From Telluria beijingensis (lineage in GTDB: Bacteria > Pseudomonadota > Gammaproteobacteria > Burkholderiales > Burkholderiaceae_D): a stretch of 64,000 bases of DNA. The notes beneath the pieces were generated by a model. The model saw nothing but the letters and a program-made list of their open reading frames with translations, was not told where the DNA came from and ran no database searches. Position numbers and translations under genes: made by a program. Positions 43,719-52,527 of this stretch are shown in pieces. Within the stretch, counting starts at the first letter, position 1. Every line of letters starts with the position of its first letter. The DNA lies in contig NZ_CP132480.1 of the NCBI RefSeq assembly GCF_030770395.1, positions 2,792,855 to 2,856,854 on the forward strand. The letters are read 5' to 3'.

Positions 43719-44915
43719 TCAGTCGCCGGCATCGTATTTGTTGAATACCTGGCGCAGATAGGCGATGAAGGTCTCGTCGGTGCTCTGCGACTTGCCCCTG
43801 GTATCGGACAGCTTGGCCACCGGCTGGCCATTGCAGCGCACCAGCTTCATGACGATATTGAGCGGTTTATGGGGCGTGTCGTTGGTGAGCTTGGTGCCGA
43901 TGCCGAAGCCGGTCATCACGCGGTCGGCGAAATGGCGGTACAGCTCGAGGGCCTTGGGCACCGTGAGCGCGTCGGAAAACACCAGGCGCTTGGTGCGCGC
44001 GTCGATACGCAACTTGGCGTAGTGCGCCAGCGCCTTCTCGCCCCACACGACCGGATCGCCCGAGTCCTGGCGCAGGCCGTCGAACAGCTTGGCGAAATAC
44101 AGGTCGAAATCGGCCAGGAAGGCATCCATGCCCACCACGTCGGTCAGGGCGGTGCCAAGGTCGCCGCGATACTCCTGCACCCAGTTTTCGAGTGCCGCCT
44201 TCTGGAAGTCGCGCAGGCGGGTGCCGAAGGACTGGTGGGCCTGCAGGTATTCGTGGGCCATGGTGCCGATCGGCGTCAGCTTGAGCCGATAGGCGAGGTA
44301 GACGTTCGACGTGCCCTTGAAGTAGTGCGGCAGCTCGCGCGCCATGGTCGCCACCACCTCGTCGTGCCATTCGCCGGAATAGCGGCGGCGCACGCCGAAG
44401 TCGAAGAATTCGAAGGGATTGGCGCGCGGCGCTTCGTTGCCGAAGGCGCGCAGCTCGTCGATCTTCTGCTGCAGGCGTACACGCGCTTCGCGCAGCGCCT
44501 CCTGCTGGTCGAAGCGGCGGAAGTACAGCTCGTTGACGATGTAGAGCACGAAGATCTCGAAGCCCATCACGTGCACCAGCGGACCGCTCGCGCGGATCGC
44601 CAGGTGCGGGCCGTCGGTGGACACCTCGATGAACTTGCGCTGGAAGCGGAACAGGGTGAGGAAGTCGGCGAAGTCGCTCTTGATGAAGCGCAGGCCGCGC
44701 AGGTAGGCGACTTCGCCCTCGGTGAACATCATGCCGCACAGGTAGTCGAGCTCACGCTCGACATCGTCCTTCAGTTCGGCCAGCGGATAGGCCGGCTCGT
44801 TACGGCAGCGGAATTCATACTCGCCGGTGGCGCCGGGGTGGCTGTGCAGCAGCGCCTGCCACATCGTGAACTTGTAAAGGTCGGTCTCCAGCAGGCTGCG
44901 GACTACGGGTTTCAT
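43719..44915 (-). CDS. pncB: Nicotinate phosphoribosyltransferase
   Basis: A 398-residue enzyme that joins nicotinate to PRPP, with ATP, to give nicotinate mononucleotide in the NAD salvage pathway. Family blocks: [20 protein letters not shown] at the N-terminus, [39 protein letters not shown] with the catalytic His in [13 protein letters not shown], and the PRPP site [11 protein letters not shown]. The start at 44915 has GGAG upstream; Met 44930 is less likely. Length fits E. coli PncB (400). The NAD made could feed the sirtuin at 9.9 kb, a general and not local link. Confidence 0.96.
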   Translation of the reverse strand: MKPVVRSLLETDLYKFTMWQALLHSHPGATGEYEFRCRNEPAYPLAELKDDVERELDYLCGMMFTEGEVAYLRGLRFIKSDFADFLTLFRFQRKFIEVSTDGPHLAIRASGPLVHVMGFEIFVLYIVNELYFRRFDQQEALREARVRLQQKIDELRAFGNEAPRANPFEFFDFGVRRRYSGEWHDEVVATMARELPHYFKGTSNVYLAYRLKLTPIGTMAHEYLQAHQSFGTRLRDFQKAALENWVQEYRGDLGTALTDVVGMDAFLADFDLYFAKLFDGLRQDSGDPVVWGEKALAHYAKLRIDARTKRLVFSDALTVPKALELYRHFADRVMTGFGIGTKLTNDTPHKPLNIVMKLVRCNGQPVAKLSDTRGKSQSTDETFIAYLRQVFNKYDAGD

Positions 44916-44963
44916 CAAGGCTCCAGGCATGTGCGCAACGGGCGCGGCAGGCTGTATTGTCGC

Positions 44964-45491
44964 CTACTTCGCGGCGCGGCGCTTCGAAGAGCGCTTTGGC
45001 GCCAGCATGGTGCCCGTGCAGCCGGGGGTGCCGCAGCGGCAGGCGAACAGCTTCTTGAGCCTGGGCGTGTGACGCTCGTCGTAGATCAGCGCGTAGTTGT
45101 AGTTGAGTTCTTCGCCGGCGTCGATGTCCTGCATGGCGTGGATGTAGACCTTGCCGTCGTCTTCGAAGGCCTCGCAGTTGGGCGAGCAGGCGTGGTTGAT
45201 CCAGCGCGCATCGTTGCCATCGCGGCCGCCGTCGATCACGCGGCCGTCGGCCAGGCTGAAATAAAAGGTGTGGTTGATCGGGCCGCCCGTTTTCTCGGCG
45301 CGCCGGGTCGCCTTGTCCCAGCTGATGCGCTGGCCCCGGTATTCGATGATGCGCTCGCCGGCCGGGATGGAGCGGCGCGCGAATACGCCATTGCCGTGGA
45401 CCGGCGACTGGCGCACTTCGTACATGGGATCGTGGTCGGAGGGCTGGCCCTCGCCTTTGGTGGAGCGCTTTTTCTTTTCTTTGGTGGTCAT
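44964..45491 (-). CDS. SET-domain protein-lysine methyltransferase
   Basis: A 175-residue protein that carries a complete SET fold. Seen: the N-terminal core VRQSPVHGNGVFARRSIPAG with IIEYRGQRISW, the SAM-binding N-H-x-C-x-P-N pattern in WINHACSPNCEAFEDDGKVY, and the catalytic Tyr region EELNYNYALIYD. A post-SET zinc-type C-x-C-x4-C ends it (CRCGTPGC). A basic tail follows (PKRSSKRRAAK) and the N-terminus is lysine-rich (MTTKEKKKRSTKG), so it may touch nucleic acid or ribosomes. Bacterial SET proteins methylate histone-like or ribosomal proteins; the target here is unknown. It lies upstream of pncB on the same strand. Confidence 0.92.
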   Translation of the reverse strand: MTTKEKKKRSTKGEGQPSDHDPMYEVRQSPVHGNGVFARRSIPAGERIIEYRGQRISWDKATRRAEKTGGPINHTFYFSLADGRVIDGGRDGNDARWINHACSPNCEAFEDDGKVYIHAMQDIDAGEELNYNYALIYDERHTPRLKKLFACRCGTPGCTGTMLAPKRSSKRRAAK

Positions 45492-45575
45492 CTGGGTGCC
45501 GGGTGGACGATTGGTCGAATGCAGCCATTATGGCCGCAATCGCCGCCCGCGGGCCGCACACTTATCAAGATTCGC

Positions 45576-46067
45576 TCACGAGACCCCGGCGGCGGCGCGC
45601 AGGGCGGCGATGTCCATCTTTTTCATCGCGAGCATGGCCAGCATGACCGCGTCGCTGCGCGGGCCGGCCATCAGCGACATGATCTCGGTCGGCGTCACCT
45701 GCCACGACAGGCCGAATTTGTCCTTGAGCCAGCCGCACTGGCGCGCCGCCTCGTCGCCGCCCTCGCCCAGGCGCTCCCAGTAGTAGTCGATCTGATCCTG
45801 GGTATCGCACATCACCATGAACGACACCGCCTCGGTGAAGTGGAACTGCGGCCCGCCGTTCATGGCGATGCAGGGCTGGCCGTCGACTTCGAACTGCACC
45901 GCCATCACGCTGCCGGGCGCCATGTGGTGCACGTCCTGGCCGGCCGCGCTGTAGTGCGACACATGCGTGATGCGCGAGTCGGGAAAGATCGCAATATAGT
46001 GTTTGACGGCTTCTTCGGCCTGGGTGTCGAACCACAGGCAGGGCTGGATCGGCGCGTGCAGTTTCAT
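45576..46067 (-). CDS. VOC-superfamily protein (PhnB/3-dmu-9 3-mt type)
   Basis: A 163-residue protein of the glyoxalase/bleomycin-resistance fold as used by PhnB-like and 3-demethylubiquinone 3-methyltransferase-like families. Blocks are PCLWFDTQAEEAVKHYIAIF near the start, VMAVQFEVDGQPCIAMNGGP in the middle, and GWLKDKFGLSWQVTPTEIMS near the end. Its reaction is unknown; many relatives are annotated only by fold. GGGAGG lies before ATG 46067. It is 26 bases from the acyl-CoA synthetase gene on the same strand. Confidence 0.9.
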   Translation of the reverse strand: MKLHAPIQPCLWFDTQAEEAVKHYIAIFPDSRITHVSHYSAAGQDVHHMAPGSVMAVQFEVDGQPCIAMNGGPQFHFTEAVSFMVMCDTQDQIDYYWERLGEGGDEAARQCGWLKDKFGLSWQVTPTEIMSLMAGPRSDAVMLAMLAMKKMDIAALRAAAGVS

Positions 46068-46093
46068 GGTGAGCCTCCCGGTCGCTTGCGTTG

Positions 46094-47779
46094 TCAGCTG
46101 GCGGCGAATTCTTCTTCGCGGTACTCCACGCCCTGGCCCGCCGGGCCAGCGCCCTTGCCTGCTTCTTCGCGGCGCAGCTCGACGCGCCGGATCTTGCCCG
46201 AGATGGTCTTGGGCAGTTCGCGGAACTCGATGCGCCGGATCCGCGCATACGGCGCCAGGCGCTCGCGGCTGAAGGCGAACAGCGCGGCCGCCATCTCGCG
46301 GTTCGGCTCCACCCCGGCGCGCAGGGTCACGAAGGCCTTCGGCACCGACAGCCGCAGCGGGTCGGGGCTGGGCACGATGGCCGCCTCCAGCACGCTCTCG
46401 TGCTCGATCAGCACGCTCTCGAGCTCGAACGGGCTGATACGGTAGTCGGACGACTTGAACACGTCGTCGTTGCGGCCGACGTAGAAATAATAGCCGTCAT
46501 CGTCCACGCTCGCCGTGTCGCCGGTGTGGTAGTGCCCGGCGCGCATCGCCTCGGCCGTCTTCTCCTCGTTGCCTTCGTAGCCGACCATGAGACCGATCGG
46601 CTGCGCTGCAAGTTCCACCGAAATCTCGCCTTCGCGCGCCGGCTGGTCGTCCAGGTCGAGCAGCGCGATGCGATAGCCCGGCAGCGGGCGGCCCATCGAG
46701 CCCGGCTTGATCGGCTGGCCCGGCGAATTCCCGATCTGGCAGCTCGACTCGGACTGGCCGAAGCCGTCGCGGATGCGGATGCCCCAGGCGCGCTCGACCT
46801 GCTCGATCACTTCCGGGTTGAGCGGTTCGCCCGCCCCCACCAGTTCGCGCAGGGCGGGACGCCAGGCCGCCAGGTCTTCCTTGATCAGCATGCGCCACAC
46901 CGTCGGCGGCGCGCACAGCGAAGTCACGCCGCAGCGCACGATGGCATCCAGCACGGCGCGGCTGGCGAAGCGCTCGTAGTTGTAGACGAACACGGTGGCG
47001 CCGGCGTTCCACGGCGCGAAGAAGCAGCTCCAGGCGTGCTTGGCCCAGCCGGGCGAGCTGATGTTCCAGTGGACGTCGCCAGGCTGCAGGCCGATCCAGT
47101 ACATGGTCGACAGGTGGCCGACCGGATAGCTCTGGTGGGTGTGCAGCACCAGCTTCGGTTTCGCCGTGGTGCCGGACGTGAAATACAGCAACAACGGGTC
47201 GGTGGCGCGGGTCTCGCCTTCAGGCACGAACACGCTGGCGACGTCGTGGCTGGCCTCGTAGGCGTGCCAGCCGGCGGGCGCCCCGCCGACCGCGATGCGG
47301 GTGTGGCTGCCGCCCAGCGCGTCGAATTTGTGGGCTTCGCTGGCCTGGGCGATCACGTGTCTTACCTGGCCGCGTTCGAGGCGGTCGCGCAGGTCGTCGC
47401 CGGCCAGCAGCATCGTGGTCGGCACCAGCACGGCGCCCAGCTTGATCCCGGCCAGCATGATTTCCCACAGCTCTACCCGGTTCGGCAGCATCAGCAGCAC
47501 GCGCTCGCCGCGCCGCACGCCAAGGTTGCGCAGGTACTCGGCTACCTGGCTCGAGCGCGCGGCCATGTCGGCGAACGAGATCTTGCGTTCGCTGCCGTCT
47601 TCCTCGACCACCCACAGCGCCGGCGCGTGGTTATCCTTCGCCTGGTGGTCGAAGAAGTCGAGCGCCCAGTTGAAACTGTCGAGATCGGGCTTCTGGAAAT
47701 CGCGGTAGGCGGTGTCGTAGTCGAGCCGGTGCCGCTGGAGGAAATCGCGCGCCTGCAGGAAGCGCTGGGTTGGCGTCAT
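46094..47779 (-). CDS. AMP-binding acyl-CoA synthetase
   Basis: A 561-residue adenylate-forming enzyme that activates a carboxylic acid to its CoA thioester via an acyl-AMP. The core motifs are LLLYFTSGTTAKPKLVLHTH (P-loop), DGFGQSESSCQIGN, GHYHTGDTASVDDDGYYFY and the catalytic Lys region RELPKTISGKIRRVELR. It looks like the medium-chain or aromatic-acid group (ACSM-like) and not the long-chain FadD type. GGAGACACCCC lies upstream of ATG 47779. It is a candidate ligase for the aromatic CoA operon at 26-31 kb but is 15 kb away, so that is only a suggestion. Confidence 0.93.
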   Translation of the reverse strand: MTPTQRFLQARDFLQRHRLDYDTAYRDFQKPDLDSFNWALDFFDHQAKDNHAPALWVVEEDGSERKISFADMAARSSQVAEYLRNLGVRRGERVLLMLPNRVELWEIMLAGIKLGAVLVPTTMLLAGDDLRDRLERGQVRHVIAQASEAHKFDALGGSHTRIAVGGAPAGWHAYEASHDVASVFVPEGETRATDPLLLYFTSGTTAKPKLVLHTHQSYPVGHLSTMYWIGLQPGDVHWNISSPGWAKHAWSCFFAPWNAGATVFVYNYERFASRAVLDAIVRCGVTSLCAPPTVWRMLIKEDLAAWRPALRELVGAGEPLNPEVIEQVERAWGIRIRDGFGQSESSCQIGNSPGQPIKPGSMGRPLPGYRIALLDLDDQPAREGEISVELAAQPIGLMVGYEGNEEKTAEAMRAGHYHTGDTASVDDDGYYFYVGRNDDVFKSSDYRISPFELESVLIEHESVLEAAIVPSPDPLRLSVPKAFVTLRAGVEPNREMAAALFAFSRERLAPYARIRRIEFRELPKTISGKIRRVELRREEAGKGAGPAGQGVEYREEEFAAS

Positions 47780-47944
47780 GGGGTGTCTCCTGGTCGCTAT
47801 GCGATGCGGGTGGCAGGCGCCCCGCAGTATTGGTGTACTGGCCATTCTGCCACCGATTCGCCGGCCGGTGGCGCGATCCTGGCGAGCCCATGATGCTACA
47901 AGGCGTCTATAATCCACATGTACTGAATTTTCTGGCCATCCCTC

Positions 47945-48706
47945 ATGACACAGCCCCTCACCCAGCACGCCGAGCCGCCCCTGAACATCCACGCGCTCAA
48001 GTCCTGCGCGCAGTGCAGCATGCACCAGCTGTGCCTGCCGATGGGACTGGAGAACGACGAGATCGACCGCCTGGACAAGATCATCGGCCGCCGCCGCCGG
48101 CTGCAGCGCGACGATCGCCTGTATGGCGTGGGCGAGCCGTTCCGCAACCTGTACGCGGTGCGCTTCGGCCACTTCAAGACCTACCAGCTGAATGCGGCCG
48201 GCGAGGCGCAGATCACCGGCTTCCAGATGGCCGGCGAGCTGCTGGGCATGGACGCGATCAGCGGCACCCACCATTGCGACGCGGTGGCGCTGGAAGATTC
48301 CGAGGTGTGCGAGATCCCGTTCGCGCGCCTGGAAGACCTGTTCGGCGAAGTGCCGACCCTGCTGCGCCACTTCCACCGCATCATGAGCCAGGAAATCACG
48401 CGCGAGCAGAACGTCATGCTCCTGCTCGGGAATATGCGCGCCGAACAGCGCTTCGCCGTCTTCCTGGTCAACCTGTCGGCGCGCTACGCCACCCGCGGCT
48501 ATGCGGCCAACCGCTTCCAGCTGCGCATGTCGCGCGAAGACATCGGCAACTACCTGGGCCTGACCATCGAGAGCATCAGCCGCCTGCTGTCGCGCTTCAA
48601 GAAACAGGGCTGGATCGAAGTCGACAAGCGCGAACTGACCCTGCTCGATCCGGCCAAGCTGAAGGCGCTGGCGGCCGGCACCGACGTGTGCAGCCCGATG
48701 GCTTGA
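47945..48706 (+). CDS. fnr: Fnr-type oxygen-sensing transcriptional regulator
   Basis: A 253-residue CRP/FNR regulator that senses oxygen through a 4Fe-4S cluster. The N-terminal cysteines are Cys21, Cys24 and Cys30 (CAQCSMHQLC), and the fourth is Cys122 in SEVCEIPF, at the same residue number as in E. coli FNR. The cAMP-like beta barrel and the C-terminal helix-turn-helix (MSREDIGNYLGLTIESISRL) follow, with the E-S-x-S-R recognition segment of FNR. A TATAAT at 47909 lies 30 bases before the start codon. It is divergent from the acyl-CoA synthetase and 4 bases before the AraC gene. Confidence 0.94.
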   Translation: MTQPLTQHAEPPLNIHALKSCAQCSMHQLCLPMGLENDEIDRLDKIIGRRRRLQRDDRLYGVGEPFRNLYAVRFGHFKTYQLNAAGEAQITGFQMAGELLGMDAISGTHHCDAVALEDSEVCEIPFARLEDLFGEVPTLLRHFHRIMSQEITREQNVMLLLGNMRAEQRFAVFLVNLSARYATRGYAANRFQLRMSREDIGNYLGLTIESISRLLSRFKKQGWIEVDKRELTLLDPAKLKALAAGTDVCSPMA

Positions 48707-48710
48707 TCTC

Positions 48711-49469
48711 ATGACGACGCAGCCTTCCTGCGACCTGCACCTGCGCAGTTACGACCGGATACACTGGGGCGATAGGCACGAGTACGCCCAGCTGGTGCTC
48801 CCGTTGCATGGCGAAGTGCTGCTCGACATCGAGGAACGGTGCGGCCGGCTCGATCCCCTGCATGGCGCCCTGGTGGCGCCGGGCGCCTGGCATGCGCAAT
48901 CGAGCCAGGCCGCCAATGGCTCGCTGATCGTCGACGTCGACGGCGCCGCCTTTCACTCCGGCCCCTGGCAGCAACTGCTGGAGCGGCCTTTTGTCACGCT
49001 CGGCCCAGCGGCGCGCAAGCTGGTCGAGTTCATGGGCCTGATGGCGGGCGAGAACGCGCCGCCGCGCGCCATGGTGCAGGGCTGGGTGCCGCTGCTGCTC
49101 GACACCCTGGGCCTGGACGCGCCACGCGCCACCTCGCGCCTGGCCGCCCTGCTGGCGCGCATCGAGGCCGCGCCCGGCCAGGCCTGGAGCACGGAATCGA
49201 TGGCGCGCGCGGCCAACCTGAGCGTGAGCCGGCTGCACGCGCGGTTTCGCGAAGAGCTGGACAGCACGCCGCACGCCTGGCTGCTGACATGCCGTCTCGA
49301 CCGCGCACGTGAATTGCTGGCGGGTAGTGCGCGCAGCGTGGCCGACATCGCGCTGGCCTGCGGCTTTGCCGACCAGGCCGGCCTGACGCGCGCCATGCGC
49401 CGCGCACTGGACACGACGCCGGCCGCCTACCGGCGCGCATCTTGCGAGAACGGGACAAAGCCGCAGTAG
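48711..49469 (+). CDS. AraC-family transcriptional regulator
   Basis: A 252-residue regulator. The N-terminal half is a cupin-like sensory domain (YAQLVLPLHGEVLLDIEERC, GALVAPGAWHAQSS). The C-terminal 100 residues are the double helix-turn-helix of AraC proteins: WSTESMARAANLSVSRLHAR, then ARELLAGSARSVADIALACG and FADQAGLTRAMRRALDTTPAAYRR. The gene begins 4 bases after fnr, so it may be co-transcribed with it. The EamA gene downstream is a natural candidate target, as such regulators often control an adjacent exporter; not shown by sequence. Confidence 0.9.
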   Translation: MTTQPSCDLHLRSYDRIHWGDRHEYAQLVLPLHGEVLLDIEERCGRLDPLHGALVAPGAWHAQSSQAANGSLIVDVDGAAFHSGPWQQLLERPFVTLGPAARKLVEFMGLMAGENAPPRAMVQGWVPLLLDTLGLDAPRATSRLAALLARIEAAPGQAWSTESMARAANLSVSRLHARFREELDSTPHAWLLTCRLDRARELLAGSARSVADIALACGFADQAGLTRAMRRALDTTPAAYRRASCENGTKPQ

Positions 49470-49504
49470 TCCCGGCCAAGACGGCGCCCCGGTGCGGCGT
49501 CGAG

Positions 49505-49527
49505 AATCTCCCTTCATTCGGGAGATT
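49505..49527 (+). promoter_or_regulatory. Hairpin burying the Shine-Dalgarno of the EamA gene
   Basis: AATCTCCC and GGGAGATT form a perfect 8-bp stem with loop TTCATTC. The 3' arm holds GGGAG, the only ribosome site for ATG 49531. Folding would hide it, so this could be a translational switch. There is no T-run, which argues against a terminator of the AraC gene. Confidence 0.6.
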
Positions 49528-49530
49528 GTC

Positions 49531-50466
49531 ATGTTGTTCAATCCAACTGCGGGCGGCCTTGACCGCTCCACCCTGCTCGGCATCGGCGCCGGCATCGCCG
49601 CCGGCGCGCTCTGGGGCCTGGTGTTCCTGGCGCCGGAACTGGCGCCCGAATTCCTGCCCATTCAACTCTCGGCCGGCCGCTACCTGGCCTATGGCCTGGT
49701 CGCCGCCGTCCTGATCTATCCGGCCTGGGGACGACTGCGCCGCAAGCTCGGCTGGCACGCCTGGCGCGCCCTGGCTGGGCTCAGCCTTACCGGCAACATC
49801 GTCTATTACCTGTTCCTGGCCAATGCGGTGCAGCTGGGCGGCGTGGCCATGGCCTCGATCGTGATCGGGCTGCTGCCGATTGCGGTCACGCTGGTGGGAT
49901 CGCGCGAGCGTGATGCGGTGCCGCTGCGCCGCCTGCTGCCGTCTCTGCTGCTGAGCGGCGCCGGGCTAGCCTGCATCGGCTGGGAGTCGCTGTCGGCGGC
50001 CAGTCCGGGCTCGCTGGCCGGCCTGGCCTGCGCCTTCGGCGCGCTGGTGTCGTGGACCGTCTTCGCGGTTCACAACAGCCGCTGGCTGGCGCGCCTCGAT
50101 GGCGTCTCGTCGCATGAATGGAGTTTGCTGGTCGGCGTGGTGACCGGGCTGATGGCGCTGGTGCTGGCGGTGCCGGCCTTCGTGCTGGCCCCGGGACAGC
50201 ACGGCATGCCGGCCTGGCTGCAATTCGGCGCGCTGGTGACGGCGGTCGCCATCCTGTGCTCGGTAGTGGGCAACGCCTTGTGGAACCATGCCAGCCGCGC
50301 GCTGCCCCTGAGCCTGATGGGGCAGATGATCGTGTTCGAGACCATCTTCGCGGCGCTGTATGGTTTTCTGTGGGAAGCGCGCTGGCCGACCGGCTTCGAG
50401 GCGGCCGCGCTGGCGCTGCTGGTGGCGGGCGTGATTTCGTGCGCTTCTGCGCACCGCAGCAAATGA
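49531..50466 (+). CDS. EamA/DMT-family transporter
   Basis: A 311-residue inner-membrane protein with ten hydrophobic helices in two EamA repeats of the drug/metabolite transporter superfamily. The first has GIAAGALWGLVFLAPELAPE, the second LACAFGALVSWTVFAVHNSR and MIVFETIFAALYGFLWEARW. Such proteins export amino acids, nucleobases or other small solutes. ATG 49531 is chosen over the in-frame upstream codons because GGGAG sits 6 bases before it; that site lies in a hairpin. It follows the AraC regulator by 61 bases. Confidence 0.9.
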   Translation: MLFNPTAGGLDRSTLLGIGAGIAAGALWGLVFLAPELAPEFLPIQLSAGRYLAYGLVAAVLIYPAWGRLRRKLGWHAWRALAGLSLTGNIVYYLFLANAVQLGGVAMASIVIGLLPIAVTLVGSRERDAVPLRRLLPSLLLSGAGLACIGWESLSAASPGSLAGLACAFGALVSWTVFAVHNSRWLARLDGVSSHEWSLLVGVVTGLMALVLAVPAFVLAPGQHGMPAWLQFGALVTAVAILCSVVGNALWNHASRALPLSLMGQMIVFETIFAALYGFLWEARWPTGFEAAALALLVAGVISCASAHRSK

Positions 50467-50562
50467 GTGAAACGATTCTCACCGTCCTATATTGATAACT
50501 CGACCGCAATGTGGGCGGGGTTCAACGTTAGAAATTCTTTTAACGCCCTAGGTTCAGCAGGC

Positions 50563-50568
50563 TATAAT
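50563..50568 (+). promoter_or_regulatory. -10 box upstream of the small lipoprotein gene
   Basis: A perfect TATAAT lies 30 bases before ATG 50599. A weak TTTAAC about 18 bases upstream could serve as -35. The surrounding 50480-50590 is AT-rich compared with its neighbours. Confidence 0.5.
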
Positions 50569-50598
50569 TTCCATCAGTAAATTATTATGGAGGCCGTT

Positions 50599-50862
50599 AT
50601 GAAGTCGCTCGCCGCATTGTCAGCTGTTGCGCTCCTCAGTGGATGTGCTGCCGTAGTCGAGCCGGTCAACCTGCCCAATGGCCAAAAGGGTTTCGTTGTC
50701 AGTTGCAACGGATCTGTGGATTCTTGGGCTAAGTGCTATAACGCCGCAGCTCAGCACTGCCCCACAGGCTACGACGTCGTCACGCAGCAGCATGCTTCTA
50801 CGCCCACCGTACATGGACCAATGGTCACCCGCGACCTCATAGTCAGCTGCAAGAAGAGCTGA
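50599..50862 (+). CDS. Small lipoprotein (87 aa)
   Basis: The N-terminus MKSLAALSAVALLSGCAAVV is a lipoprotein signal with lipobox LSGC; Cys16 would be lipidated. The mature part has four more cysteines (SCNGSVDSWAKCYNAAAQHC and a last VSCKKS), suggesting two disulfides, and a YDVVTQQHASTPTV stretch. I do not recognise a function. GGAGG sits 5 bases before ATG 50599, which decides it over the in-frame ATG at 50587. Low G+C and distinct codon use compared with its neighbours suggest a later arrival. Confidence 0.82.
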   Translation: MKSLAALSAVALLSGCAAVVEPVNLPNGQKGFVVSCNGSVDSWAKCYNAAAQHCPTGYDVVTQQHASTPTVHGPMVTRDLIVSCKKS

Positions 50863-50960
50863 TGAACCTAACTTCCCGAGCTTCCTGACACATAAGCTCG
50901 ACTGGGCCTGCATCACCACTGCATGCAGGGCCGGCAACTAGAGCAAATCAAGGAATCTTG

Positions 50961-52394
50961 TTAAGCGCTCCATGTCGCGTCCATTATAGTCCGCAAACGC
51001 CGCACCTCCGCCGTGGCGACGTCCGGTGTTCCAAAATTAGTAAATCCCATTAGTAGTCCGCCCCGGCTCGACCTGCCTACCCGCCAATCGCCCAGCGCCT
51101 TGAGGCCCAGACCGCGCGCCTGGGCCGCCGCTGCCAGCGCCCGGTCATCGTGTCCGGCTGCGAGCCGCGCCAACACATGGATGCCGCCGGCCTGCGGCTG
51201 GATCGATATCCGATCACCCAGCTCGCGCGCCAGCGCGTCGACCAGCCAGCCGCGCCGCTCGGCGTACAGCGCGCGCATCTTGCGCAGGTGGCGCGCGAAG
51301 TGGCCCTGCTCCATGAAATCGGCGACCGTCGCCTGCGGCAGGATCGATCCTGGGCCGGGAAGCAGGTCGACAAGCTCGCGCATGCGCGCCACCTGCGCCG
51401 CGGGAACGACCAGGTAGGCCAGCCGCAGTCCCGGCAGCAGCACCTTGCTGAAGGTGCCGGTGTAGAGCACCCGCCCGTGACGGTCGAGGCTTTTCAGGGC
51501 CGGCAAGGGCCGGCCGTGGTAACGGAACTCACTGTCGTAGTCGTCCTCGACGATCCAGGCGCGGCTGGCGCGTGCCCATTCCAGCAATTCCAGGCGCCGC
51601 GGCAGCGACATCGCCATCCCCATCGGGCTCTGGTGGGTGGGCGTCACCACCGCGAAGCGCGCGTCCGGCGCGCGCCGCAGGCCATGTGCTACGTCCAGGC
51701 CCTCGGCGTCGACCGGGACCGGCGCCAGCCGCAGGCCCGCGCGCAGCAGGAAGCGCCGGGCCAGGGCGTAGCCGGGATCTTCGTACCACCCCAGGTCGCC
51801 GTCGCGCAGCAAGACGCGGCGCACGAGTTCCAGCGCGCCGTGGTAGCCGGCCGTGACGAACACCTGTTCGGGTGCGCAGTCGATGCCGCGCGAGATGCCG
51901 AGATAGGTGGCGATGGAGCGCCGCAACGGCTCATGGCCGGCGGGATCGGGATAGGTCATCGCCGCCGCGGCCAAGGTGCGCAGCGTGTGCCCGGCCAGGC
52001 GCGCCCAGGTCTTGCGCGGGAATGCGTCCAGCGCCGGCAACCCGAGCTGGAACGGCAGCGCCTGGCCTGGCGCCCCTTGCGGCGAATTGGCGTCCGGCGC
52101 GCGTGGCGGCACGGTTCTTGGCCCGGCCGGTTCGGCCAGCCTCGCCAGCCGCGGCGACACGACCGTCCCGGCCGCGCCCCGTGCCACGAAATACCCTTCG
52201 CCCACCAGCATCTGGTAGGCCGCTTCGACGGTGCCGCGGGCAAGGTTCAATTCGCTGGCCAGGCTGCGCACCGATGGCACCCGGTCGCCCGCCTTCAGCT
52301 TGCCGGCGGCGATCGCTTCGCAATAGCGGCGATACAGCTGCAGGTAGATCGGTTCGTCCCGCTCGCGAGTGGGTTTCAGGTTCTGGATATCCAC
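50961..52394 (-). CDS. MocR/PdxR-type GntR regulator with aminotransferase-like domain
   Basis: A 477-residue regulator. The N-terminal winged helix (residues 10-80: IYLQLYRRYCEAIAAGKLKA and SVRSLASELNLARGTVEAAY) is of the GntR type. The C-terminal 360 residues are an aminotransferase fold that binds PLP, with YHGALELVRRVLLRDGD, VVTPTHQSPMGMAMS and the PLP-lysine region GRVLYTGTFSKVLLPGLRLA. It is divergent from the CMD-family protein and azoreductase genes, with about 130 bases between, so it probably controls them. The effector is likely PLP or a PLP-amine adduct; inference. Confidence 0.92.
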   Translation of the reverse strand: MDIQNLKPTRERDEPIYLQLYRRYCEAIAAGKLKAGDRVPSVRSLASELNLARGTVEAAYQMLVGEGYFVARGAAGTVVSPRLARLAEPAGPRTVPPRAPDANSPQGAPGQALPFQLGLPALDAFPRKTWARLAGHTLRTLAAAAMTYPDPAGHEPLRRSIATYLGISRGIDCAPEQVFVTAGYHGALELVRRVLLRDGDLGWYEDPGYALARRFLLRAGLRLAPVPVDAEGLDVAHGLRRAPDARFAVVTPTHQSPMGMAMSLPRRLELLEWARASRAWIVEDDYDSEFRYHGRPLPALKSLDRHGRVLYTGTFSKVLLPGLRLAYLVVPAAQVARMRELVDLLPGPGSILPQATVADFMEQGHFARHLRKMRALYAERRGWLVDALARELGDRISIQPQAGGIHVLARLAAGHDDRALAAAAQARGLGLKALGDWRVGRSSRGGLLMGFTNFGTPDVATAEVRRLRTIMDATWSA

Positions 52395-52527
52395 GATGTC
52401 CCATTCATTTCTTCATTTCTTGCACCTATCTCATAGGCCATGATCCGCCTATAGTATCCACATCGAATGAAGAACGCCATGCGCCATGTACGCAATTGAT
52501 CAACTGCCCCCTTACCGGAGATTCCTG

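Noticed and set aside
47945..48706. fnr and the FixH-like fragment as one locus
   Set aside because: They are about 15 kb apart with unrelated genes between; any link would be regulatory only.
52455..52463. A single GTATCCACA near the MocR/CMD-family promoter as a third DnaA-box element
   Set aside because: Only one 9-mer is present; the other two boxes and the downstream words of the element are missing.
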